From positions 1 to 64,000 of the forward strand of contig NZ_AGFR01000010.1 of the NCBI RefSeq assembly GCF_000231445.1: a stretch of 64,000 nucleotides of DNA. Direction: 5' to 3'. Positions 8,343 to 16,204 of this stretch are shown one piece after another. The position numbers and the translations under genes are program-made. The notes under the pieces were generated by a model that had not been told where the DNA came from, did not search any database, and saw only the letters and a program-made list of their open reading frames with translations. Position 1 is the first letter of the stretch; each line of letters begins with the position of its first letter. This DNA is from Commensalibacter intestini A911 (GTDB lineage: Bacteria; Pseudomonadota; Alphaproteobacteria; Acetobacterales; Acetobacteraceae).

Positions 8343-9251
8343 CTAATCCCAAGGTGCTTTTTGAGAGAAATGTTGCACGAGATAGTCGATCATTACTCTA
8401 CTTTTTAGTGGTACATAATCAGCGGGTGGATACATAATATATAAAGCAGCCTCTTGAATCGTTGGGTAATCTAGGGTGATAGCAACGAGTTTTTTCTCTT
8501 GAAGCTCTTTATTTAAGAGAAATTTAGGTAAGTAAGCAATTCCTTGTCCCATAATGGCAGCATCTCTTAACATCTCACCATTATTAGCCGTTAATGATCC
8601 ATTTACTCGAATATTATGTTCTCCATTTTTGCCAAATTTCCAGTAAGATCGGTTCATTAAGGTGCCTAAACTATACAGTAAGCATTGATGTTGAGGTAGG
8701 TCTTGGATGGTCTGAGGTGTTCCGTGTTGTTTTAAATAGTCAGGTGAAGCGCATAAAATAAACTCGATTGAAGTCAACTTACGTGCTTTTAATGTACTGG
8801 AAATCATTTTTCCTATACGTAAGGATAAATCCCAACCTTCTTCGACTAAGTCGACAATACGGTCATTGAGCCCTAACTCAATCGTAATATCTGGGTATTG
8901 CTTTGAAAATTCTATCAGTAAGGGAGAAAAGTGCCTTAATGTTAATGAAAGGGGCGCATTGATTTTGAGGTGTCCTTTTGGACTAACATGCTGAGCGGTG
9001 ATGGTTTGTTCAATCGCATCCATATCCAAGAGGATTTTATCGCAGCCTTGATAAAATAAAGTGCCAGCTTCGGTTAATGAAATTTTACGCGTGGTGCGGT
9101 GTAATAAAGTGCAATTTAGACGTTGTTCCAGAGCATTAATATGTTTGGTTATCATTGTGGGGGATAGGTTAAATGCTCGACCAGCGGCAGAAAAGCTGCC
9201 TGTATTGACCACTTTGACGAAGATTTGCATGCTGGTTATACGATCAAGCAT
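8343..9251 (-). CDS. LysR-family transcriptional regulator
   Basis: 302 residues, the normal LysR length. The N-terminal winged helix-turn-helix (about 1-60) carries the usual pattern MQIFVKVVNTGSFSAAGRAF and TTRKISLTEAG. The effector-binding domain follows (about 90-295, with GHLKINAPLSL). It is divergent from the YceI gene at 9379 with about 125 bases between them, the classic arrangement for a LysR protein controlling its neighbour and itself. The effector is unknown. The subgroup resembles the DsdC/AaeR-like set common next to oxidoreductase and YceI genes. Confidence 0.9.
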   Translation of the reverse strand: MLDRITSMQIFVKVVNTGSFSAAGRAFNLSPTMITKHINALEQRLNCTLLHRTTRKISLTEAGTLFYQGCDKILLDMDAIEQTITAQHVSPKGHLKINAPLSLTLRHFSPLLIEFSKQYPDITIELGLNDRIVDLVEEGWDLSLRIGKMISSTLKARKLTSIEFILCASPDYLKQHGTPQTIQDLPQHQCLLYSLGTLMNRSYWKFGKNGEHNIRVNGSLTANNGEMLRDAAIMGQGIAYLPKFLLNKELQEKKLVAITLDYPTIQEAALYIMYPPADYVPLKSRVMIDYLVQHFSQKAPWD

Positions 9252-9378
9252 TTTATTTTATACTCACAGTTTATAATCTTTTAATAAAAAGGGATATTAT
9301 CAAATCAAAAGAAATAGATCATATTCTATTACAAGAGATTTAAATATAATTTCAAATATTAATCAAAGGAAAATGATC

Positions 9379-10014
9379 ATGAAAAAAATTATCGCTAGTG
9401 TATTAGGTGCAACCGCATTATTTTTTGCAGTAGAAGGCGCACATGCTGCAACCGCTCAACAAGCAAGCTCAGACGTTGTGACTGTTGTACAAGATGTAAA
9501 AAACGGCACTTATAAAATCGATCCTCATCATACTCAAGTATTATTCTCAGTTTCTCATTTTGGATTTACGAATTATTCAGGCAATTTTTCTGATATTTCT
9601 GGTTCTTTGAATTTAAACGTGAAAGACGTCAGTAAAAATAAATTAACGATTGAGCTTCCGATCCAAAGCATTCAAACCACCAGCACAAAATTAACCGAAG
9701 AGTTAAAAGATCCAAATTGGTTTGATGCAGCAAAATATCCAACTGCTCAGTTTGTTTCAACAAAGTCTGTAAAAACAGGTGAGAAAACAGCGGATGTTAC
9801 AGGGAATTTAACCTTGCACGGGATTACAAAAACAGTGACGTTACATGTGACTTATGTAGGTGCAGGGATTAATCCATTGGATAAAGCTTATACGGTTGGC
9901 TTCCAAATCACAGGAAAAATTAATCGTGGAGATTTTGGTATTATGACTTATTTGCCTAAAGTTGGGAATGAAGTGGATTTAAATATTGCTGCTGCTTTTG
10001 AAAAAGCATCATAA
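9379..10014 (+). CDS. YceI-family periplasmic lipid-binding protein
   Basis: 211 residues from ATG 9379 (AAAGGA nine bases upstream; an in-frame ATG at 9373 is too close to that site). A Sec signal peptide ends near GAHA-A. The mature protein has the YceI lipocalin-like barrel: NGTYKIDPHHTQVLFSVSHFG at the start, then DPNWFDAAKYPTAQF, GNLTLHGITKTVTL and a closing INRGDFGI. YceI proteins bind polyisoprenoids such as ubiquinone precursors in the periplasm and are often induced by acid or base stress. The divergent LysR gene probably controls it. A hairpin terminator follows. Confidence 0.92.
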   Translation: MKKIIASVLGATALFFAVEGAHAATAQQASSDVVTVVQDVKNGTYKIDPHHTQVLFSVSHFGFTNYSGNFSDISGSLNLNVKDVSKNKLTIELPIQSIQTTSTKLTEELKDPNWFDAAKYPTAQFVSTKSVKTGEKTADVTGNLTLHGITKTVTLHVTYVGAGINPLDKAYTVGFQITGKINRGDFGIMTYLPKVGNEVDLNIAAAFEKAS

Positions 10015-10049
10015 GATTAAATTACCATAAATAATAAAATGACTAAGGA

Positions 10050-10090
10050 AATATGTTGGTATTCATTGCCAACATATTTTTATTTTTTGT
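10050..10090 (+). terminator. Terminator of the YceI gene
   Basis: Ten-base perfect arms AATATGTTGG (10050-10059) and CCAACATATT (10069-10078) with a nine-base loop are followed by a T-rich tail. It starts 36 bases after the stop codon. Confidence 0.85.
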
Positions 10091-10336
10091 ATAGTGAAAT
10101 GAGTTTTTTTATGGATTATTCTGAAATAACGCCACAAAATGATTTTTTATATGTAAAGTTTGTTACTCTACATTCTGTCTGATGGGAGCTACTAATCTTG
10201 CTCAATTATGTTGGTTTGATCGGAATAAAGATAAATCACATCATCAGTCAATAAGCCGAATTTAAAAAATACAAATAATATATTTTTTAAACTGACTTCT
10301 AAAATTTCAATATTCGTTGTTATTAACAACAATAAA
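10091..10336. other. Intergenic, nothing recognised
   Basis: AT-rich spacer between the YceI terminator and the convergent lipoprotein gene. No frame, tRNA or convincing hairpin was seen. Confidence 0.4.
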
Positions 10337-10822
10337 TTATTTTTGTAAGCTTTCTAACAAGCCATTTTCAAATGCACCAGTTGAGGTACAAGCGGTTGGT
10401 TTTATCTTGTCATTTCCATCAGCGGCGACTAAACCAGCATATCCATTGACTTGAACGGAAACGTTGCTTCCTTTACCATTACTCCATACTTGCGTGACAA
10501 TGCGATAGTATTTTTGAATATTTTGTGTTTGCTCTACACTGGAACAATCTAAGTAAAGACCCGCTATTGTTAAATCATTACCAGCTGTTGCGACAATACC
10601 AACCTGTGTGTTTTGAACTAAGGGTGTTAATCCTTTGCTTTGGTAATATGCTTGAACTCGGGTAATAAGCTCATCAGGGTTACGATTTCCTATTTGTGTC
10701 GTTACAGGACTATCTGTGCCACCTGCAGTTGATGATCCTCCACTGTGACTGGTTCCTTCATTTTCTGTTTTAACAGGGCCATACACTGAAATACCTCCTG
10801 TGACACACCCAGTTAAAGACAA
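10337..10822 (-). CDS. Probable lipoprotein with no normal start codon
   Basis: At least 161 residues, taken from the TTG at 10822. The reading frame stays open upstream to 10858 and encodes IIKNICAISFILSLTGC, a textbook lipoprotein signal with lipobox LTGC. The TTG falls inside this signal and would remove its basic and hydrophobic parts. No ATG, GTG or TTG precedes it in frame; only ATA and GTA codons do. So the gene either uses a rare start such as ATA, or has lost its start. The mature part is Ser/Gly/Thr-rich and then folds into an unknown domain with two cysteines (LDCSS and PTACTSTG). Confidence 0.55.
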   Translation of the reverse strand: MSLTGCVTGGISVYGPVKTENEGTSHSGGSSTAGGTDSPVTTQIGNRNPDELITRVQAYYQSKGLTPLVQNTQVGIVATAGNDLTIAGLYLDCSSVEQTQNIQKYYRIVTQVWSNGKGSNVSVQVNGYAGLVAADGNDKIKPTACTSTGAFENGLLESLQK

Positions 10823-10858
10823 AATAAAACTTATGGCACATATATTTTTTATTATTAC

Positions 10859-11320
10859 TTATTAACTGTATTTTAATTGCTGGATGTGCCAACTTTTATT
10901 ATCGATAGGTATTTAAAATACCAGGTATGGTATCCATCATGCATAGTTCTTTATTGATTGATAAAAGTGAGTGATGTTGGAGGCGAAGAGGTTTGTGAAG
11001 AGCATACTAGTGTAAGTAAGTATGTAGTAATGATATATATTCTGTTTTTATGTATGCTCTATTGTTAGGAATTATGATGATAACTATATGTAATGTTTGA
11101 TAAGCATTACTTATTTCTTTTAAGCACATTGGTTTGACCATAAAGGTAAGTTGAAAAAACGTTATGAGCATCATTCCAACAAAATAGGATAAAGATTATT
11201 CTTCCACTAAAATATCAATAAGAGGTCGTTGTTTTGTGCGGTAATAAAATACATGTGAATTAAAGTTTTTATTTTTTTTGATACAATCTTTGTAAATTAT
11301 TTGAAAATAAAGGATTTACA
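10859..11320. other. Intergenic region upstream of the SDR gene
   Basis: About 460 bases between the divergent lipoprotein and SDR genes. No frame with a credible start, no RNA gene and no strong hairpin was seen. It should hold both promoters; TACAAT (11282-11287) is a candidate -10 for the SDR gene without a clear -35. Confidence 0.35.
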
Positions 11321-12097
11321 ATGAAACTAACCAATAAAACAGCCATTATTACAGGTGCAGGCAGTGGCATTAGTAATGCAATTGCTAAGAAATTCTTAGA
11401 GGAGGGCGCAAACTGTGTCTTGGTTGATGTAAAACATGTAGACGAAGCTTTTGCACCTTTAAAAGACAAATATAAAAATCGTATTGTAACGGTGACTGCG
11501 GATATTAGTAAAATTGAGGATATTGCAAAAACTGTTCTAACGGCGGTTAAAGTGTTTGGTGAGGTTAATATTTTGCTGAATGGTGCTGGTATTTACGGGA
11601 TGCGTCCTTTGTTAGAAGATTCTTTTGATGATTTTCAGCGTTTATTTTCCGTAAATGTGCAAGGTTCCTTTTTTATGATGCAAGCAGTTGCAAAACAAAT
11701 GGTAAAACAAGGAAAAGGAGGCAAGATTTTAAATATATCTTCGCAAGCTGGCCGTCGTGGGGAGGCACTTTCTGCGCATTATTGTGCAACAAAAGCTGCG
11801 ATTATCAGTTATACACAATCAGCAGCTTTGGCTTTGGCAGAACATAAAATTAATGTAAATGCAATTGCTCCAGGGGTGATTGATACACCAATGTGGGATC
11901 ATGTGGATGCATTATTTGCCAAATATGAAAATCTTCAAATTGGAGAGAAAAAACGTCAGGTTGGCAAAGCTGTTCCATTAGGAAGAATGGGCGTTGCAGA
12001 AGATTTTACAGGAACAGCTGTTTTTTTGGCTTCTTCAGATTCAGATTATATTACAGGCCAGACGCTGAATGTGGATGGTGGGAATTGTATGAATTAA
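11321..12097 (+). CDS. Short-chain dehydrogenase/reductase (sugar-alcohol type)
   Basis: 258 residues, classic SDR size. The NAD(P)-binding motif is TGAGSGIS near residue 10; the usual last glycine of T-G-x3-G-x-G is serine here. NGAG lies near 85, the catalytic Ser is in NISSQAG, Y-x3-K is YCATK, and a C-terminal GQTLNVDGG follows. An acidic residue at the end of strand 2 (LVDVKH) favours NAD over NADP. The overall pattern is close to sorbitol/galactitol-type dehydrogenases, which fits an acetic acid bacterium. It is monocistronic with its own terminator. The substrate is inferred only. Confidence 0.85.
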   Translation: MKLTNKTAIITGAGSGISNAIAKKFLEEGANCVLVDVKHVDEAFAPLKDKYKNRIVTVTADISKIEDIAKTVLTAVKVFGEVNILLNGAGIYGMRPLLEDSFDDFQRLFSVNVQGSFFMMQAVAKQMVKQGKGGKILNISSQAGRRGEALSAHYCATKAAIISYTQSAALALAEHKINVNAIAPGVIDTPMWDHVDALFAKYENLQIGEKKRQVGKAVPLGRMGVAEDFTGTAVFLASSDSDYITGQTLNVDGGNCMN

Positions 12098-12109
12098 ATC
12101 ATAACAAGG

Positions 12110-12149
12110 TGGAGTTACAATATAAGTGTGATTGTAACTCCAGATATTT
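12110..12149 (+). terminator. Terminator between the SDR and diheme genes
   Basis: A 12-bp perfect stem (12110-12121 with 12131-12142) with a nine-base loop is followed by a T-rich stretch. It lies between convergent genes. The plus-strand side has the better T run, so it mainly serves the SDR gene. Confidence 0.8.
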
Positions 12150-13070
12150 TTACTCGCAAGGTTCTGCAGGTAAAGAAAATTTAGGATCGCTAATAAATTG
12201 TTTATCGGTTAAAGAGTTCAAGAAAGCGATGACCTGATTGAGCTCTTGCTCAGAAAGTTGTGGCACTTTGGTTAAATGAGGATCGTGATTTTCAATGGCT
12301 TCTTTTAGAGTATCCAAAGAACCATCGTGGAAATAAGGTGCCGTTAGAGCAATATTTCGTAAAGTAGGCGTCCTCATTGCTTTGCTTGCATCTTTATTCA
12401 CTTTATAGAATTTTTGATCTGTAAATAAAGGCGGCGTATGGCAAGTCGCGCATTGCCCTTTACCAAAGAATATTTTCTCGCCTTGTTGCATTTCTGGCGT
12501 ATAGCCTTGTTTCGTATCCCAGATACTATGATCAGAAATCAAAGTGCGTTCAAAGCTTGCAATGGCTTTGGTAATATTTTCCATGGTCACTTTGTTGCCT
12601 TGCGCATCAGGAAAGGCTGAATTAAATAAACGAACATAGCATGCATTCGAAGCAATACGTTTTTCAATTTCTTTTTCATTTTTAAACATACCCATTTCAA
12701 CAGGAACTGTTCCTGTAACAGGCATTAATGCTTGTTTTTCTAGGGTGTGGACATGTTGTTCAGTCCAAGTAAAGGTTTGAAATTGCCCGATATTTGCCAA
12801 GGTAGGAACGTTATACACCCCTTGATCATTATTTACGCCAGGATGAGTCGGATTACCATCGGTAAACGCATGTTTTTGTCTGTGACAAGTCGCACAAGAC
12901 ATACTGCCGTCTTTTGACATATCCGCATCATAGAAAAGATAACGACCCAGTTTCACTTGATCAGCTACCGTCGTTTGATTGCTTTCTTCTGATTTTGCGA
13001 TGACAGTATAGCTGAAAACAGCTGAACAGCTTATCGCAAAGGTGAAAATAAGAGTCTTTATCTTTATCAT
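12150..13070 (-). CDS. Diheme cytochrome c peroxidase / MauG-family protein
   Basis: 306 residues. A signal peptide is followed by two heme c sites, CATCH at 59-63 and CATCH at 207-211, in the two-domain order of bacterial diheme peroxidases and MauG. The protein acts in the periplasm, either reducing peroxide or oxidising a partner protein. It follows a His-rich periplasmic protein by 17 bases and is divergent from a TonB-dependent receptor. This layout recalls MbnH-MbnP-type pairs and metal uptake loci, in which a MauG-like enzyme modifies a metal-binding partner. True peroxidase function cannot be excluded. Confidence 0.85.
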   Translation of the reverse strand: MIKIKTLIFTFAISCSAVFSYTVIAKSEESNQTTVADQVKLGRYLFYDADMSKDGSMSCATCHRQKHAFTDGNPTHPGVNNDQGVYNVPTLANIGQFQTFTWTEQHVHTLEKQALMPVTGTVPVEMGMFKNEKEIEKRIASNACYVRLFNSAFPDAQGNKVTMENITKAIASFERTLISDHSIWDTKQGYTPEMQQGEKIFFGKGQCATCHTPPLFTDQKFYKVNKDASKAMRTPTLRNIALTAPYFHDGSLDTLKEAIENHDPHLTKVPQLSEQELNQVIAFLNSLTDKQFISDPKFSLPAEPCE

Positions 13071-13087
13071 ATGATCATTACCAATGT

Positions 13088-13675
13088 TTATTTAGAACTA
13101 GAAACAGGAACAATTATAAATTTAATGGTTTCTTTGCCGTTTGCTGTGAATTCCATGGTGTGGCGACCTGCAGATAATGGAAAGTCTAAGATTTTTTCCA
13201 TTCCTAAGCATTGAGCCCCGTGTTGATGCTTAATAGAATCAATGGCTTTTCCGTCTTTAACCATTTCAACCCACGGGCGACTATCGGTAGTGACTCGATA
13301 TGTTCCTGGTGTTGGCACATCAAATTGAATCATACCTGCAAAGCTGACACTGCCACCACGTTCTTCTGGAGCGACAACAAATTGTACAGTTTTTGATGGG
13401 AATAAAGTGGCTTGAACGGCTTTGTTGATCTCAACAACAGACTGAGAGAGTTCAGCACCTGTTTTCGCAGCAGAGATCGCAATAGGCGCTTTCCAAGAGC
13501 TCATCTCTGTTGGAAGGGCTGTGCATGGTTGTTGGTGATGATTGGCATGAGTGGCTTTATTTTTGCCATGATCAGCACATTGCTCTGGTTTATTTTGAGC
13601 ATAAGATTGAGCTGCGAAGGAGGCTAGTCCCATGGTTAAACATAAAGCAAGAAATTTTGGATTGAAAGAGCGCAT
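13088..13675 (-). CDS. His-rich periplasmic protein of unknown function
   Basis: 195 residues with a signal peptide (cleavage near SYA-Q, about residue 26). Just after it is a metal-binder-like stretch rich in His and Cys (CADHGKNKATHANHHQQPC). The body is beta-rich (VQFVVAPEERGGSVSF, GTYRVTTDSRPWVEM) and later has KHQHGAQCLG with more His and Cys. It probably forms an operon with the diheme protein and shares its divergent promoter region with the TonB receptor. I do not recognise the family. The composition suggests metal binding, as substrate or partner of the MauG-like protein. Confidence 0.65.
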   Translation of the reverse strand: MRSFNPKFLALCLTMGLASFAAQSYAQNKPEQCADHGKNKATHANHHQQPCTALPTEMSSWKAPIAISAAKTGAELSQSVVEINKAVQATLFPSKTVQFVVAPEERGGSVSFAGMIQFDVPTPGTYRVTTDSRPWVEMVKDGKAIDSIKHQHGAQCLGMEKILDFPLSAGRHTMEFTANGKETIKFIIVPVSSSK

Positions 13676-13739
13676 AAAAGAAATCCTTTATTGTTTAGAA
13701 ACACTTTATTTTATTTGAAAAAATAGAAAATACATCATT

Positions 13740-13751
13740 AGGACTAGTCCT
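13740..13751. promoter_or_regulatory. 12-bp palindrome, candidate operator
   Basis: AGGACTAGTCCT is a perfect palindrome in the 117-146 bases between the divergent His-rich and TonB receptor genes. It lies nine bases upstream of the likely -35 of the receptor gene. The half-site GTCCT appears again at 13779-13783, inside the promoter spacer. A metal- or redox-responsive repressor could bind here; which one is unknown. Confidence 0.45.
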
Positions 13752-13760
13752 TTGTATCTA

Positions 13761-13788
13761 TTGACATTAAAAGAGATCGTCCTAGTTT
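13761..13788 (+). promoter_or_regulatory. Likely promoter of the TonB receptor gene
   Basis: TTGACA (13761-13766) matches the consensus -35. A weaker -10-like TAGTTT (13783-13788) follows after 16 bases. If used, transcription begins near 13795, so the in-frame TTG at 13793 cannot be the start and an ATG at 13811 or 13823 must be. Confidence 0.5.
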
Positions 13789-13822
13789 ACGTTTGATAAA
13801 ATCTTACACGATGTTAGTCCAT

Positions 13823-15922
13823 ATGATGCATAAAAAAATTATCTACATGTTCGTTGCTTGCATGAGTTTGTTGCCTCTAAATCCTTTTTCTGCGGCTTAT
13901 GGACAAGAGGCGGATCCTTCTAAGGATACTACAAAAGATAGTTCCAAGGATGAGAAGAAGGATACAAAGGAAAAAACACCTTCTTCAGAAGAAATTACCG
14001 TTTATGGACAACATAGCAAAATGCTGGTGGGGAATTCGGTTATTTCCTCAAAAGTTATGAATGATCTCAACCTGAATACATTAGATGATGCTGCGAATAT
14101 TTTACCAGGGGTGAATGTTGCCACAACAGGCAATTCTCGGAATGAGAGAATGTTGTATGTTCGTGGATTTAGTCGTTTGCAAGTGCCTTTATTACTTGAT
14201 GGGATTAGAGTTTATTTACCGTATGATAATCGACTGGATTTTGGTCGTTTTGTAACCCCTGATATTGCTGAAATTCAGATTAGTAAAGGTTATGCATCTG
14301 TCATTGATGGCCCTGATGGTATGGGCGGTATGATTAATCTGGTGACGAGAAAACCCAAGAAACCCCTTGAAGCAGAAGCACGTGGTAATGTTAATTTAGG
14401 GAATGGAGGCGGATATAATGCTTTTAATTCTTTTGGGTATTTGGGAACAAAACAAGAGAAATGGTATGCTCAAGTCAGCTTTGATGACAATAACGTTGGC
14501 CATACGGATCTATCTTCAAAATTTACCCCGACAGTGTCTCAAGGAAAAGGAAAACGTCTTCTTTCTGGGTCTGAAGATTGGCGGATTAATACAAAAATTG
14601 GCATTACACCGAATGATACTGACGAGTATGTATTGAGTTATACACGTCAGGAAGGAAAGAAAAACGCGCCGTTAAGTACGGTAGATCCGCCATCTTTGCA
14701 AAAAATATGGAATTGGCCGACATGGGATATAGATTCTCTGTCGTTCATGAGTAATACGCAATTAACCGATAGTTTGATTTTAAAGTTTCGTATTTATCGC
14801 AATACGTTTGATAATTTGTTACGAAGTTTTGATAATATTACACAAACAACTCAGTCTTTGAAAAAAGCATTTAATAGTCATTATTATGATGTTGCTTATG
14901 GTGGGGACGTGCGTCTGACTTGGGATGTGAGCAGCAGAGATGTAATGAATTTCGCCTTTTATGGGCGTTTAGATGAACATAATGAACATACTCAAAGCTT
15001 TCCTGGAGGGTATACGCAGCCTAATCAGGAATCAATCGAAGAAAGTTATAGTATAGCAGCAGATAATACATATGATCTTTTGCCGTCTTTAAAATTGACG
15101 GTGGGTGGTAGCTATGATTGGCGTATTTTGGATCAGGCTCAGGGTTTCTCTTCGGATACAAATAAAATTATTTCATATCCTACCAGAAATAGAGGCGCTT
15201 TTAATGAGCAAGCTCGTTTAGCATGGACGATTGATCCGAAAACCAATGCGTATGTCAGTTTCTCTGATCGTGTGCGTTTTCCTTCTTTATTTGAACGGTT
15301 TAGCACGCGTTTTGGTGGTGCAGTTTCTAATCCAGGGTTAAAGCCAGAACGTGCACAAAATTATGAAATTGGGATGTCTCATAATTGGGATAAAGTCAAA
15401 GTGGCTGGAGCTGTCTTTTATTCTCATATTGAAGATGCGATTGTTGCTATTCCAATGGTGTATGAAGGCGTTTCAATTACTCAAAATCGGAATGTCAGTC
15501 ATGGAAATTATGTTGGATTTGAATTATCAACAGAGATTGATTTGCTCTCTAATTTATTAATTGGAGGGAATTATACCTATATTCATCGTGAAATGACCGA
15601 TCCGACCAACGCGAATTTTCGTCCAACCGATGTGCCAAAGAATAAAGCATTTGTTTATGCGTTGTGGAAACCTATTAAAAAATTACAAATTATGCCCAGT
15701 GTTGATATTGCTTCCAATCGATGGACAACGGATAGCTATGGGATTGATTATTATAAAACAGGGCATTACGTTAATTTAGCAACCAGTGTGATGTATCAAT
15801 TGACCGAGCAATGGCAAATCAGTGCTGGTGCTAAAAATTTGTTAGATCAAAACTATCAACTTGCGATGGGTTATCCAGAAATGGGTAGAAACTTTTTTAT
15901 CAAAGCGCGTTTTGTTTATTAA
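13823..15922 (+). CDS. TonB-dependent outer-membrane receptor
   Basis: About 699 residues from ATG 13823, which gives a clean signal peptide (MMHKKIIYMFVACMSLLPL, cleavage near AYG-Q). A Lys/Asp/Ser-rich linker leads to a TonB-box-like EEITVYG. The plug domain follows (about 55-170: DDAANILPGVNV, MLYVRGFSR, DGPDGMGGMINLVTRKP), and then the 22-strand barrel ending in an aromatic residue (FIKARFVY). Such receptors import ferric siderophores, heme, copper complexes or vitamin B12 using TonB energy. The divergent MauG-like and His-rich genes suggest a metal complex as ligand. No ABC importer lies beside it. Confidence 0.9.
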   Translation: MMHKKIIYMFVACMSLLPLNPFSAAYGQEADPSKDTTKDSSKDEKKDTKEKTPSSEEITVYGQHSKMLVGNSVISSKVMNDLNLNTLDDAANILPGVNVATTGNSRNERMLYVRGFSRLQVPLLLDGIRVYLPYDNRLDFGRFVTPDIAEIQISKGYASVIDGPDGMGGMINLVTRKPKKPLEAEARGNVNLGNGGGYNAFNSFGYLGTKQEKWYAQVSFDDNNVGHTDLSSKFTPTVSQGKGKRLLSGSEDWRINTKIGITPNDTDEYVLSYTRQEGKKNAPLSTVDPPSLQKIWNWPTWDIDSLSFMSNTQLTDSLILKFRIYRNTFDNLLRSFDNITQTTQSLKKAFNSHYYDVAYGGDVRLTWDVSSRDVMNFAFYGRLDEHNEHTQSFPGGYTQPNQESIEESYSIAADNTYDLLPSLKLTVGGSYDWRILDQAQGFSSDTNKIISYPTRNRGAFNEQARLAWTIDPKTNAYVSFSDRVRFPSLFERFSTRFGGAVSNPGLKPERAQNYEIGMSHNWDKVKVAGAVFYSHIEDAIVAIPMVYEGVSITQNRNVSHGNYVGFELSTEIDLLSNLLIGGNYTYIHREMTDPTNANFRPTDVPKNKAFVYALWKPIKKLQIMPSVDIASNRWTTDSYGIDYYKTGHYVNLATSVMYQLTEQWQISAGAKNLLDQNYQLAMGYPEMGRNFFIKARFVY

Positions 15923-16204
15923 AAGATTGAAGTTCTCTCAATATGGATTGTGCGAGTAGGAGTTCTTGCTTATTGTAAGTCTTGAGAAGAGCCATTTACA
16001 TTAATTTTTAAGTTTTATCTATTTTATAAAATACTTATATTTAGAAAATTGAAATCCAGGCGTTGTTTCTTCTCCTTGATCTGTTGTCTTGTGTATTATG
16101 ATTGAAAATAACAGTATTTTAAAAACAAAAACTTTCATATGGATTGATAATTCTGTAAATCGTAACAATTATAATAAGAGTAGTCTTCTATAATGTATGG
16201 CTGA
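15923..16204. other. Intergenic upstream of cydDC
   Basis: 282 bases without a frame. It should contain the receptor terminator and the cydD promoter, but neither is clear by eye. Confidence 0.35.

Noticed and set aside
11269-11469. 66-codon minus-strand frame at the start of the SDR gene
   Set aside because: It overlaps the N-terminus of a sound SDR gene and has no start signal.
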